Assembly (NCBI RefSeq): GCF_003369915.1
Contig: NC_046673.1
Coordinates: forward strand, 19,955,718 to 20,019,717
Direction of reading: 5' to 3'
Length of the DNA stretch: 64,000 bases
From: Drosophila miranda
Lineage: Eukaryota; Arthropoda; Insecta; Diptera; Drosophilidae
Position numbers and translations under genes: made by a program. Position 1 is the stretch's first letter, and every line of letters starts with the position of its first letter. The notes under the pieces are model-generated. The model searched no databases. It had not been told where the DNA came from and saw only the letters and a list, made by a program, of their open reading frames with translations. Positions 24,062-36,000 of the stretch are shown here, in pieces.

Positions 24062-25462
24062 CCTACCCTGTAACTACCTCCAATACTAGTCCAAGCAATA
24101 GTTTTGATTTCCGCTTGTTATCTTTGAAATTAACAGCTTTGGTATCCTACAAATCGGATGTGTTTAATGGCCCTTAATTTGGGGCTATATCAAAAGAAAG
24201 TTCAAGTTTGCTGCCAATTTGTAAGGTTTTTCAGCTTTTACGCTTTTTTTGTATGGTAAGTTTTTCTTTTTTCGTTGAAGATGTGTTTTTCTTTGGTAGT
24301 TGTAAGATCCATCCAAATATGCTGCTACTTATCATCGAAATTGTCCAAAGAATGACAAGGTGGAAAATTTTTTTAGTTAAACAACCTCCATCTTGTATTG
24401 TTTAGAAACGAAGATCTGAATAGACCTAAATACCGCTAGAGGGCTTGAATCTGCGCACCAGGACAGGCGTTTTTTTAAATTTTTAAAACTATTTAGTAAG
24501 TTCTAAAGATGGTCAGAAGATCTGCTCAACCAAGGCCTACAACAGCCTTGTGTTTGCCTTTGGTAAAGGCATGAATGGTAAATCATTCGAGCACGTTTAA
24601 ATGATCCTCTCCCTCCTCCAGTACCCTTGGATCCGCACGAAAATCGTGTACAGTTAAGAGGACTACGCAATGATTGTTAGTTTTTCAATTTTTTTTATTT
24701 TATTTTTAAATAAATTAGAAAGTTCTTCGTAAAATCGAAGAATCCATTATGTTGCTGCTAGGGCCTGCTGCTGGTTGGGAGTTGTTGCCGGATCATCCTG
24801 CGGCTGCGGCTACGGCTGCTGCTACGGTTTTATCTTTCTTTTATATGATTTATTTGTGTTGTGTATTTTCATTTTGTTTTTGCATTGTCTTTGAATCATT
24901 TTGCCTGTCGCCAGCCCCGCCGCAGCTCTCGTTCTTATTCGTCGTTTTGTTTCACGTTTCCTCTCTCTTATACATATAACATTTTTCTCATTTGCTTTAC
25001 CTATCCTCCCCCTTCTTTTCAATCTCTGTGACGATTTCCAGGGTTTACTGTTACAGTTATGTGTATGTCTATATGTATATAAAAAAAAAATTTACAGTTT
25101 TACATAATTACGGATGGTTTGGAGAGGGGTCTCTCTCTCTGCGAGTAAACACACATAAATCATGATCAAATTTCTTAGTTTTCAAACAGAAGAGAATTAC
25201 AAGTACTCCAAATTTAGAGCTTAAAACAAAACAAAAATGTATATATATATATAGTTAATTTTGGAAATTTCCTTAAAGGTCGAATGGATGCTTGTGGGCG
25301 GGGGGATGATGTCGGCCGGGTGTTGTAATAGTAGTAGTATTTGATGCTGTTCATTCTGTTTGTTGTTGTTGTTGTTGTTTGTGGTTGTTGTTAAGTTACA
25401 TAATTGTGTTATCAGTCTGAAATGATCTTCTAGCCATCGTGGTGGGGGGCGCTAGGGCCGCC
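24062..25462. other. Overlapping 3' regions of CkIIbeta and Hsc70-3
   Basis: This is AT-rich noncoding DNA between convergent stop codons. It includes AATAAA on the plus strand near 24709 and TTTATT (AATAAA on the minus strand) near 24851, plus a (TTG)n tract near 25360-25390. No further gene was found. Confidence 0.5.
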
Positions 25463-27539
25463 TTACAGCTCGTCCTTGAGATCGGCATCATCGCCGCCCT
25501 CTGGAGGTGGTGCGCCGCCAGTGCCCTGATAGAGCTTGGCAATCACCGGCTGGACAATGGCCTCGAGGTCCTTCTTCTGCTTCTTGTACTCCTCTGGATC
25601 GGCGTCAGGGTTCTGCTCGAGCCACTTGATCGACTCATCGATGGCCGATTCCAGCTTGGTCTTCTCGTCGTCGCTCAGCTTGGCGCCCAGCTTCTCCTTG
25701 TCGCCGATCTGGTTTTTCAGGCTGTAGGCATACGACTCCAGCTCGTTGCGGGTCTCGACGCGCTCCTTGAGCTTCTTGTCCTCATCGGCGAATTTCTCAG
25801 CATCGTGGATCATGCGATCAATGTCTTCGGGCGTCAGGCGGTTCTGGTCGTTGGTGATGACAATCTTCTCCTTGTTTCCGGTGCCCTTGTCCTCGGCGCT
25901 GACCTGCAGGATGCCGTTGGCGTCAATCTCGAACGAGACCTCGATCTGGGGAATGCCGCGTGGTGCTGGTGGGATGCCAGTCAGATCGAATTTGCCCAAG
26001 AGATGGTTGTCCTTGGTCATGGGGCGCTCGCCCTCGTACACCTGAATGGTGACGGTGTGCTGATTGTCCGAGGCGGTCGAGAATACCTGCGACTTCTTGG
26101 TGGGGATCACGGTGTTGCGGGGAATCAATTTTGTCATCACACCGCCAACGGTTTCGATGCCCATGGTCAGTGGGTTGACATCAAGCAGAACGATGGCATC
26201 GGTGTCCTGTTCGCCAGAGAGAACGCCAGCCTGAACGGCGGCACCGTAGGCCACAGCCTCATCGGGATTGATGCCGCGAGAGGGTTCCTTGCCACCGAAG
26301 AAGTCCTTGACCAGCTGCTGGACCTTGGGGATACGAGTGGAACCGCCAACCAGCACAATCTCGTTCACGTCCTTCTTGTTCATGTCGGCATCCTCGAGCA
26401 CCTTCTGCACGGGCTTCAGGGTGGAGCGGAAGAGGTCCAGGTTGAGCTCCTCGAACTTGGCACGGGTCAGAGTCTCGGAGAAGTCGTCGCCCTCGAAGAA
26501 GGACTCGATCTCGATGCGCACTTGGTGGGAGCCGGACAGGGCGCGCTTGGCCTTCTCCACCTCACGACGCAGCTTCTGCACGGCACGGTTGTCCTTGCGG
26601 ATGTCCTTACCCTTCTTCTTCTTGTACAGCTTGATGAAATGGTCCATCACGCGCTGATCGAAGTCCTCGCCTCCCAAATGAGTGTCGCCGTTGGTGGCCA
26701 CCACCTCGAACACGCCGTTATCGATGGTCAGCAGGGAGACATCGAAGGTACCGCCGCCCAGATCGAACACCAGCACGTTCTTCTCGCCCTCCCTTTTATC
26801 CAGACCGTAGGCAATGGCCGCAGCAGTCGGTTCGTTGATAATGCGCATAACATTGAGACCGGCAATGACGCCAGCATCCTTGGTGGCTTGACGCTGGGCA
26901 TCGTTGAAGTAGGCCGGCACTGTGACCACGGCGTGGGTGACCTTCTTGCCCAGATAAGCTTCGGCGGTTTCCTTCATCTTGCCGAGGACCATGGCAGAGA
27001 TCTCCTCGGGGGCGAACACCTTGGCGCCCTGCGACGTGTCCACGCTGATGTGCGGCTTTGAGTTCTTTTCGACCACCTTGAAGGGGAAGAACTTAATGTC
27101 GTGCTGGACATTTGTGTCCGACCACTCGCGACCGATCAGCCGCTTGGCATCGAAGACTGTGTTCTCAGGATTTGTCGTCAACTGGTTCTTGGCGGCGTCA
27201 CCAATCAGACGCTCGCCATCGGCAGTGAAGGCCACATATGAGGGCGTGATACGGTTGCCCTGATCGTTGGCAATGATCTCCACGCGTCCGTTCTTGTAAA
27301 CGCCAACGCTGCATAAATGGAATGGGACAAAAGGAGGCCATGAGTACCGATCGATTCGAATAGGATTGAATGGGGACAGGAGGCTGGGCTTTAACGGGCA
27401 ATAAGAATACCTACCAAGAGTATGTGGTTCCCAGATCAATGCCAATAACGGTGCCCAGTTCCTTGTCCTTCTCTTTCTTCTCCTCGCCCAGCGAGAGGCC
27501 GACAAAGGCCACCACAGCCAGTAATATACATAACCTCAT
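25463..27539 (-). CDS. Hsc70-3: BiP/GRP78, ER-resident Hsp70 chaperone
   Basis: Two coding exons, 27415-27539 and 25463-27308 (minus strand), are joined at a split Cys codon (TTYSC) across a 106-base intron and give 656 residues, the length known for fly BiP. The first ATG starts a signal peptide ([18 protein letters not shown]). Hsp70 signatures are present in order: [27 protein letters not shown] and [14 protein letters not shown] in the nucleotide-binding domain, then [13 protein letters not shown], the substrate-binding domain and lid, and the C-terminal ER-retrieval signal KDEL. It folds secretory proteins in the ER lumen with ATP hydrolysis and buffers the unfolded protein response. A 5' UTR intron precedes the start (acceptor at 27562-27568). 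Antisense open frames over this gene are a by-product of its codon bias. Confidence 0.98.
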
Positions 27540-29385
27540 CTTGAAGATTCTTCAAAATATACTGTAAGCGAGAGAGTGAAAATTAGTTGCGATTAGTATT
27601 TATTTCGATAATTCCCTAGAGCTTGACTTTTGTACACGTCAACACACTGACTAGATGGCACACACACACACACACGCACACATACACGCGCACCGTGGGG
27701 GAACAAAGAGAGAGAGAGAGAATAAAATTGCTGACGTCGATTTCAACAAGTGTCAACAGGTACCGTTAGGTGTCCTACTTAAGCACTGAGCGACGACGAC
27801 GTCAGCGCCGGCCTAAAAGAATTTATGGTACACTTGGCTTTTGTCTCTACCTGGAATAAATTGAGAGATGGAAACGCTGCGAGTACTAATTAACAAGACA
27901 CACGTCTGCTTCAGAGGCTAACTGGCCAACAACTGTAAACTGTAAGGCGCTGTTCAAGACGTGTGCTGCCCCTCGCTGCTGCCGGCACTGACATTGACCG
28001 ACGCCAACGTCAACGCAGGCAGCGCAGTAGCATTGGGGGGAGACTTTTTTGTATACGTGTAACATTTTTCTGGTTCTTTCTGTTGCTTAATCTCCAAGCG
28101 AAGGTTGAGAGAGCGAGAGAGATAGAGCGGGAGAGTAGCAGCCGGCACTTGGTGTGGGGCGAGAGCAACAAAGATAGCAGCAAACTGGTTTTTTTTTATT
28201 CTTCCATAAACATCGTGCTCTAAGAACAATGTACTAGAAAGCAGACTCGGACACACATGTGGTGAAAGTCTCTGTGGCGGCAGAACCGGCAAGAGCCACT
28301 AACAAAATGAATTTGCACAGCTGTTTTATTATTACTCTCACGCTCTCTCGCACACTGCTTTATCTACAAATTGCTAACCGAGTTTTTGTTCCTATATTTT
28401 TTCACTGACGTGTACTTTGCCAAAGACCAAAGAGAGAGCCGGATCACAATGCGTGGAGGAAGCTTTAAATCTGCTATAAATGACGTGTAAAAAGCTGATT
28501 GAATGGCATGCACACATACATCTATACGTACATGATGTACGCACACAACACAGCCAGACAGAAGAAGAAGGAGCGGCAGAGACGGCGATAAAGTTGGCGC
28601 AGGCGCCCTAGTCTGTTCAGATCAAATATTAATATCGCAATTTGTTGTACTTATTTTATAAGGAAATTGATTAAGATTATAGAAGCTAGACTACAGGAGT
28701 TTGGGTAGAACAATTGCGGAGAAATGGGCCCGCAGGGACCGTTCGCCGCATACGTCAGAGTTCCCAGACATGTCCAATATTAACAGCGGAATATGTGAAT
28801 GAACTTTGCGGCTAATTTGTTAATAACATACGCTACGGTAATTTATGCGTTACCAACTGCTATGAATAGGCACATCTTTGCGCATAAATTGGTTAATTAT
28901 GCACAGCACGGCCAGAAATGCCACACGTCACAGTGCCGCATAGGCCGGAATACTCGAATAAAAAGATGTTAACCTAAACTGAATTTGTTGCAATGCAACC
29001 AAAGAAGAGATTTGCCTATTTCGGGGAAATTATCTTTGGGTGCACGTGTTGGTTTTCCTGCAGGCTGCTGCTGTGGCAATTTTTTTAGAGACCAGGACCA
29101 CCTTTTGCCAACATGGCGGCAGAATGTCATTTGTCAGCCGTCCCACTGTAATTACTCTTGTATTCGAAGCACTACTCACTATTCCTATTGAGCCTATCTA
29201 GTCTTCGCACTGGATTATTTTAAATTTGAAAAACTTACACTTGGAATATTTTCGCTTAAACCTTCTCGAATTGTCGATTTCTGAAATTCTGAACGACCCA
29301 ACACTTCACAAAAATGTATTCTAATATAACTACACATTTGCTACACATTTCGTACATACTTGCTACATAATGGAAGGAAAAAAAA

Positions 29386-29573
29386 GGTATGGACAACAGA
29401 CAAAACCGCCCAGAAAATCCAACTAATGCAAGGTAAAATCCAACCCATTGGCTCAATATACCTTGCACGAAAACAGCTTTGTGTATTGAAAGTATATTGT
29501 CGTCACACGCGAGGTGAGGTTCGTATGAACCTTGCACTTTGCCATGGCTGTTTTTGCCTGTTGTCCATACCCC
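29386..29573 (+). repeat. Inverted-repeat (MITE-like) element, copy 3
   Basis: This is a copy of about 188 bases with both ends. It starts with ggtatggacaacagacaaaa and ends with the reverse complement type ttgcctgttgtccatacccc. An inner near-palindrome (gaggttcgtatgaaccttgc) lies near the 3' third. Similarity to the copy at 39647 continues about 45 bases past the 3' terminus (acgactcattttttcgttgca), so the mobile unit may be longer than the terminal repeats suggest. No coding capacity. Confidence 0.8.
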
Positions 29574-29624
29574 TTTTTATAGCCAAATTAAAAGCTACGA
29601 CTCATTTTTTCGTTGCAGGAGAGA

Positions 29625-29672
29625 GCACTTATCGAAAAGACCCTCAGAAATATACCAAAATATACCGTAAAT
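29625..29672 (-). promoter_or_regulatory. Promoter-like module (motif 6 + DRE half), copy near MITE
   Basis: On the minus strand this reads tacggtatattttggtatat followed by ttctgagggtc and then tcgataag. It repeats the motif order found at the BCAS3 promoter (40195-40272) in a shortened form. GGTATATTT is the Ohler motif 6 type. Confidence 0.45.
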
Positions 29673-30148
29673 ACCGATGAAATTCTGACACTTTGTCTTG
29701 GATCTAAGGATGGGAGTACTGATATTAATTAGTGTAAAAGGACACATGTTACAAACAGAAGGAAGCGTGTCCACCCACATTGCGTTTGTTTGTTTTTGTT
29801 TAGTTGAAAACGTGTTTGTTTTCTATTTAGATTTGTTTAAACCATAGTTCTCGATAGCTCTCATCAATTACAATCGATATACAAATTTGTATGTGTAACA
29901 TAAATATTTTGAAAAGTTTGAACAATTACAAAAAAATTAGCGCAAAGTTTACGGCTTTCAGCCAGTTTTTAAACATAGCTGAAAATTTTTGTTTGCCGAC
30001 ACTTTACCACAGGCACGCATGCTTACATACCAAACACACAAAAGTACAACTTTGGGCCACGTCAGTGCTCTACTGCGTCGGATCAGTATCTGTCTGTCCA
30101 AACTGATTTTCAAACAAACAAAATTTCCCCGCCTTCGTTGGTACTTAC

Positions 30149-30455
30149 TTTTGCTAACTTAAACTAATTGCTGCACGCAAAAAAAAAATATTATGAATTA
30201 ATTGTCACTTTGTTGTGGTCCCTTTCTAAGTGGTTAAGTCTTTGTTGTCTTTTGGCTTGGTTTCATAAAATTAATGGAATTATATATTTTGTTTGTAAAT
30301 TGTATGATTCAGTCACGGTTTTTTTTTGTTTATTTGGAACTTTCTTGTATTCTTGTAATCGCACTGTTTTTTTTTTTAATCCAATGTAACGATTTTGTCG
30401 CGTCTTTTGTCTCTTGTGCTCAATGTTGTTTTCCGCTGACGTTTGTTTTGAAACT
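30149..30455 (-). other. Hsc70-3: Putative noncoding first exon of Hsc70-3
   Basis: The exon runs from the Inr-like TCAGTT (A at 30455) to the donor at 30148. It has no long ORF and contains A-rich sequence, which is common in heat-shock gene leaders. Confidence 0.5.
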
Positions 30456-30542
30456 GATTCTCGCTCTCTGTGGAGGAGGCTATTTATACGACGCCACAAT
30501 GACGTGGTGGGACACGTCAGTGCATGCAGCAGCTGCGATTGG
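30452..30542 (-). promoter_or_regulatory. Hsc70-3: Hsc70-3 core promoter with TATA, Inr and ER-stress elements
   Basis: Read on the minus strand: a reversed CCAAT box (30542-30538), TGACGTGT (30519-30512), CCACGTCA (30507-30500), a TATA box TATAAATA (30488-30481) and an Inr TCAGTT (30457-30452), with the TATA about 30 bases from the Inr adenine. TGACGTG(G/A) is the ATF6/XBP1-type UPR site, here as two inverted copies just upstream of the TATA box. This is what a BiP promoter should look like. A canonical ERSE with nine-base spacing was not found. Confidence 0.65.
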
Positions 30543-30545
30543 CGG

Positions 30546-32835
30546 CGTCGTCTCCGCCCCACCCACTGGAAAGTTCGTCATTGAGCACGAAAGCGCACGA
30601 GCGAACCTCTCTGAAAGCTTATTTTTCCACTTCTTTCCCCCCCTTTGTTGTTTAGCCAAACATTTTCGGTTTCGTATAGTTTGAGCGGGGAGGGTTGAGG
30701 GTGGGTAGGTAGCCGTGATTTGGGTGGCGAATGGAGGTGAAACCGATGTTTGCCTGATGCAAATATCCGTTTACCGTGTGTAAGACTCTGATAGCCGCCA
30801 TCACTGACGTGTACATTGCCCAATTATTATCCTACGATGATGTTTACCATTGAAATGGAACTGCTGTCGCGCACCGCCAGCGGGTTGAGCGCATATTTAC
30901 CGTTACCCTAGGCCAGCGTTGTATTATTTACTGTTAACAAAGCAAGTGGGACATTTTCGGGGAAATTTCAAAAGTTTCATGGCGTACCCTGTATTTGAGA
31001 ATTGCAGATATTCTCCATTCCATAATGTAAGCGAAGCAAAAAGCTATGCTCCCTCAATTCTAAAGATGTATAGCCCTTTTTTTTTCTTCCTCGTTCCCTT
31101 GATATACTTTATATTTTCATATTTAAAGCAAAGCGTTTGGTGACCTCTGAATAGAAATGTTCAATAATCTTTCGAAATGTCTTTCCATTCAGAAACATTT
31201 TGAAGTCTTCGAATTCTTTTGGATATTTCCAGAAAATTAACATTTTGCTGACTTTCCGTTTTATTCAAAGCCCCATTCGTTATCAATGCACAATATTTCG
31301 CATATTTGAAGCGATAAGGTGTTGGGTTGGCTGTTTCTGGAAATTGTCTCCAACATTCACGAAACCGCCAGAGCACTTGGTGATTTATCTGGAAACACTC
31401 GGAAGAGCACTCGCTCCGCTCCCGCAAATGAAACGCTCAGATTTTCTTTGGTTTTCTCGACTTTTGTAATGACACTCAATCAATATCAATATATTTTCAT
31501 AACAATACATAGAGCATGTAATAATCATAGATCAATGACAAGTCAGGATCGTCTATCGCCAACCCCCCCTCTTTTGGCCAAAAAGGTATCTGTTGCCAAG
31601 CTCAGGTTCAGGGTTCCAATTCCAAACCCCAAACCCATTTCCATTCTCATATGTGTCTGTGTGTGTGGGTGTGAGAGGGGGCGTATCATTTCAATCAGTT
31701 TTATTTTCTTCTCGTTTCGTTTCGTTTCGTTTCTTTTGTTTGTTTGTTTTTTTTTTTTGGGGAGAGTGCAGGACAAGCTATAGCTATGGCCACAAGAAAA
31801 CACATTCAATAATCTCTATTCGTTAATTTTGGTATCTAATCGTATAATAATATATATGTATTTTTATGTATTTATGTATAAAAAAAAAGGAAATTTATCT
31901 ATGTCAAATTTGCTTGATTCGCGCGAGTCCCCTCCATTATTTTTTTTCTGGACAAATATTATACTGGATAGTCAAAGTGAATGGACGTGGTCCACTATGT
32001 GGGAGGGGAGTGGGGGGTGCCACCAACCATCATCCAACTGGCCAGACATTATATGCATATAGAAATAGTTCTTCTTTAAAGCTCAACGACAATATCTTCG
32101 TTTCATTTTATCTTATTATTATTATTTTTTTTTTTTTGTTAAATTTTGTTTTGGTCAAAAAGTTTTTGCTAATCGAAAATGAATTATAGAAAAGAATTCT
32201 TGATGCACATATATATATGCACATATATATATATATATGTATATAAAAGTCGGAGCATACGGGGTGCGGGCATGGGGGAAAAGCACATCGAAAAACGATC
32301 AGTAGTTAATACGTTATATATGTATATAAGAGTACAGTTAGAGTTACAGTTACAGTTCTGGGCAATTAGAGTGCACAAAAAGTGTGTGGCGCTTTTCCTT
32401 TCTTTCGTTCTTGTATTTTGTTGCTGTTTCTGCTTGTACAATAATTTGTTGGATTCTTTGAATGTTTTTTTTTGTTCTTTTTTTTTTTTTTTTGCTAATT
32501 GCTGAAACTCTTGAGTTGCATAGATCCGTTATTCCAATTCAATTTCCCAGTTTTGTGGCTATCCTCTGTTTGGTCCGAAACAATTTTGGGTTTGTGTTTC
32601 CATGTGTGTGTGTGTGTGTGTGGTGGATATACAATATAGACAGCATGCTGTATCCGCCGGATAACTAAAAGAAGCAAGCGACACGGCAAGCTGCTTACAC
32701 ATATCCATTGTACATATATAGTCGTGTATATATATATATAATCTATATTCTGTTTGGTGCGGTGGCAGCAAATTGTTTCCTTTCCTATCCACTTTCACTC
32801 CTACTCCTACTCCTACCCCTACTCCTCCCCTATTC
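30546..32835. other. Spacer between Hsc70-3 promoter and the diphthamide gene
   Basis: No gene was found. A further TGACGTGT site with flanks like the one at 28407 lies near 30805-30812. (TG) and TA-rich microsatellites occur at 31648-31668, 32207-32240, 32605-32622 and 32727-32742, and T runs near 31748 and 32478. The left part is probably Hsc70-3 upstream regulatory DNA and the right part the 3' UTR of the next gene. Confidence 0.5.
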
Positions 32836-33051
32836 CTACTCATGCCTCACACCGCATATGGACAGGAACGTACTGAAGTTGTGCAGACTGCACGCCGGCA
32901 GTACGGTGTATACAATGGAGGCCATCTCCTGGCATTTGACCCGAAAGTCATGCAGCGACTGCAGCAGCAGCTCTGTTGGTGGGGCCGCATTCACCTGGTA
33001 GAAGAGCTTCAGGTGTATCGCTGGCTTCTGATGCTGTGACTGCTGCTGCTG

Positions 33052-33082
<31 letters not shown>

Positions 33083-36000
33083 TGATCGCCTCCAGCACCA
33101 CCGGGCACTGATGGCGTTGAGGGCGGTGTCCCGCCCACTGGCTCGCTGACAGCCTGTGCTGGCGGCTGCTTCAGCTTGGCAATGGGATAATCCTTGAGCA
33201 AACGATTCACAATGTACGTCAGAATCTCATCCATATGCTCCGCACTGACCGACTGCGCCACACGGCAATGGTTGCCCAGTATATCGTCGCTCAGCTGCGT
33301 TAGCTGTGTGGTGGACGAGGCCAGGCCGGTGGACACATAGCAGACAATGGCCGCACAGTTGTTCTCATAGTTCCAGCGGCGACGTATCGAGATGGTATAA
33401 TCGCTAACCGAGCAGCCAGTTTCCTCATCTAAATGCGAATGCAAATACCGAGATTAGATACCAGGACAGACAAAACAGAACAAGCAAACACTTACAGTCG
33501 AAGCGATCGTTGTGGGTATGCGCCCAGACCTGCCACTCGACGAGCGCCTCCCGCGGCAGGGCGGGCAGCACAATGTAGTCCATGATGGCGTTTGTCGTAC
33601 GCCGCTCCCACTGACGTCGCGCCTCGCCAATGAACGCGGGATGCGTGACAAAGCAAATGCCATGGACCACGTCCCGCAGCTGCCCATGGGCATTCATGGC
33701 CTTGGCAATGCGACTGATGTGGCGCAGCGTTAGCTTGCATTGCGGTCGTATGCCACCCTCAATGATTGTCATGCTGCCGGGCACCAAGGCGATCTGTCCC
33801 GAAATGTATGTGATTTCCCCAATCTGCAACGGGCCAAGGGGGACGTTCATTATTGATTGATCAAAGAGCGGGCTGGACTGGAGTGGACTCACTCTTGTGG
33901 ACTGGCTGTAGGGTCCTATATTGGCAGGCGCCCAGTGCGATATGCCCTGCACATGCATCGTGCTGCGGCGGCCATTCAATAGTGCAGCGGCCGTCTCCTC
34001 GCCCTCGCGATCCCGCTCCTCGACTGTCAAATGGGCCGTATTGGCCAGACCAATTGTCTGGCGATAGGCAATCGCCTCCATCACCACATGACAGCCGTCG
34101 GGCAAGGGGCACTCCACACAGACGCGTGTCGGGGGATTGTGAAAGTCAAAGGCCTTCAGGTAGACCCGATTCAATGCCGGATACTCGGCAATGGAGCGCA
34201 CGTAGAGCGTAATGTAGCACAGATCCTGCAGGTCGTAGCCCTTGCTGGCGCACAGTGCCTTTAATGTGTCCAGGGCCCTCTGCATGCCCTGCTCCATGCC
34301 CTCAGAGTCGCAGCCTGTGGCAGGGGGAGAAGCGGAAACAGATTAGCAATCACAAATGGTTCGTCCGAAGGAATAGAAAAGGCGGGGTGGAGGGACATGA
34401 TATGGGTGGGTGGATAGGTAGAGGGAGATTGATTGATATGATACCCTGTATGCCGGCCAGCCACATCCAGCCCTTGGCATTGATGGCCGCTCTGGCCTCG
34501 TTCGCTAATGGACGGAACTCTCTCTCGTATTTCATTGGACTCGGCGGCTGGGTCATGACACTGCTAATGCCGCCAGCTCCTGGCCCTTGCCCAATCCCTG
34601 GCCCAGCTCCAGCTCCAGACGGATTATGGCATGTGTTCGCACTCAGCCCAAGCGAGGAGATGGCCAGCGACATCGAGCCGCATACGGCGGCCGTGCTGCT
34701 GCCGAGCGGATTGCCCTGGGTGCTGCCCGCGTAGCTGCCGCTAAAACCCAGGGCACTGGCCGAGGCCGAGGTGGCCGATTGGTTATTGTTGGCCAGCGAT
34801 GCCGCTGCCGTCAGCAGTATGAGCGATGCAGTGGATGCCGCCGCCGAATTGGCCGTCGGTATGGGCTCGTCGACGCTGGCGCTCTTCGTGACAATGGGTA
34901 TGGGCGAGGAGGCGGACGTGGCCAGGTGGCGCCCGAACGAGTTGCTGCGCGATATCAGCTCGTTCTGGCTGAGCGATTCCCGCAGACGCGTCTCCTTCTC
35001 GATCAGCTCCAGTTCTGTTTCGCTGAAATCCGGATCACTCAGATCGCTGTACGTCGACTCGTTGAGGTCGCTGATATAGTCGAGGGAGCGCTTCACAAAG
35101 ACCACATCGCTGCCGCTGCCGCCGCCACCGCCGCCGGCTGAGGAGCTGCCCGGCTCCTTTGGCTGGAGGGTTAGCTTCGTGAAATTGATGTATCCCACCG
35201 GGCAAATGGGATCCGCACTGCTGATGATCGTCTGGATGTCCTCCACGGAGATGCGCTGCCGAAAGAGCGGGCAGTCCAGCGTGAATGTCTCGTATTCGCC
35301 GCCCTCGCCGCACACATTCAGACCGTACTTGTCGCGCATCTTGAGCAGATGCGGCTGCATCTCCCGCAGCGATTTCCCCAGATGACGGTCCGGCACCAGT
35401 CCCAGGGCAGCCACCTGTCGACCAAGCGGATGTGGGTTCGGAATGGAGAAATAGGAGCTGTGCCAGCGGCCACCATTTATGGCTTACCTTTATGATAATG
35501 GCATGCACCTGGCAGTCGATCATCTCCTGCAGCAGTTCAGTCTGGTCTCTCCGCCACAGATAGGCCAGCGATATCAGACCAAGACGGCTGCACACATTCT
35601 CTACGCGCACGCGCTGATAGTCCGACAGGATGGCGCCCACGGCCACGGCATCCACCTGAAGTTCGTGCTATTGGTAGAACGAGAGAGAGTTACACTAGTT
35701 TCTACACAATTGGCCCCTACAATCCCCACCCCACCCCGCTCTGGCTGCTGTCTCCTGCCTCCTCCACTCTGCCTCTATATATAGTGCTATAATATTATTA
35801 TCATTATTATTATTATTTCTGTTCACGTGCACGGCAACAGTTTGGCTCCGTTTCGCGATAGTCCCGCGAATCAAGAGAGATAAGATTAGCGGCAAAACGA
35901 CTTTCAACAGTATTCCAATTACTGTTGTTATCTTGTTTTTGTTGCTGCCGTTGCAACAGTTACACCCCCCCCATTAAGCGGGGTAGACATGGCTCAATGA

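Larger units (their letters stand above)
27562..30148 (-). other. Hsc70-3: Probable 5' UTR intron of Hsc70-3
   Basis: On the minus strand a donor (aaaa|gtaagt, 30148-30143) and an acceptor (cgcttacag, ending at 27562) bracket 2587 bases. The intron holds a (CA)n run at 27660-27676, a (GA) run at 27707-27722, several TGACGTGT-type sites (near 28407-28414 and 28480-28487), one full inverted-repeat element (29386-29573) and a promoter-like module (about 29625-29672). The TGACGTGT sites suggest an additional internal promoter or enhancer responsive to ER stress. Confidence 0.55.

Noticed and set aside
25439-27061. 540-codon plus-strand frame antisense to Hsc70-3
   Set aside because: It is the mirror of a strongly codon-biased Hsp70 gene. 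Long antisense frames are typical of hsp70 genes and the product is leucine-rich without domains.
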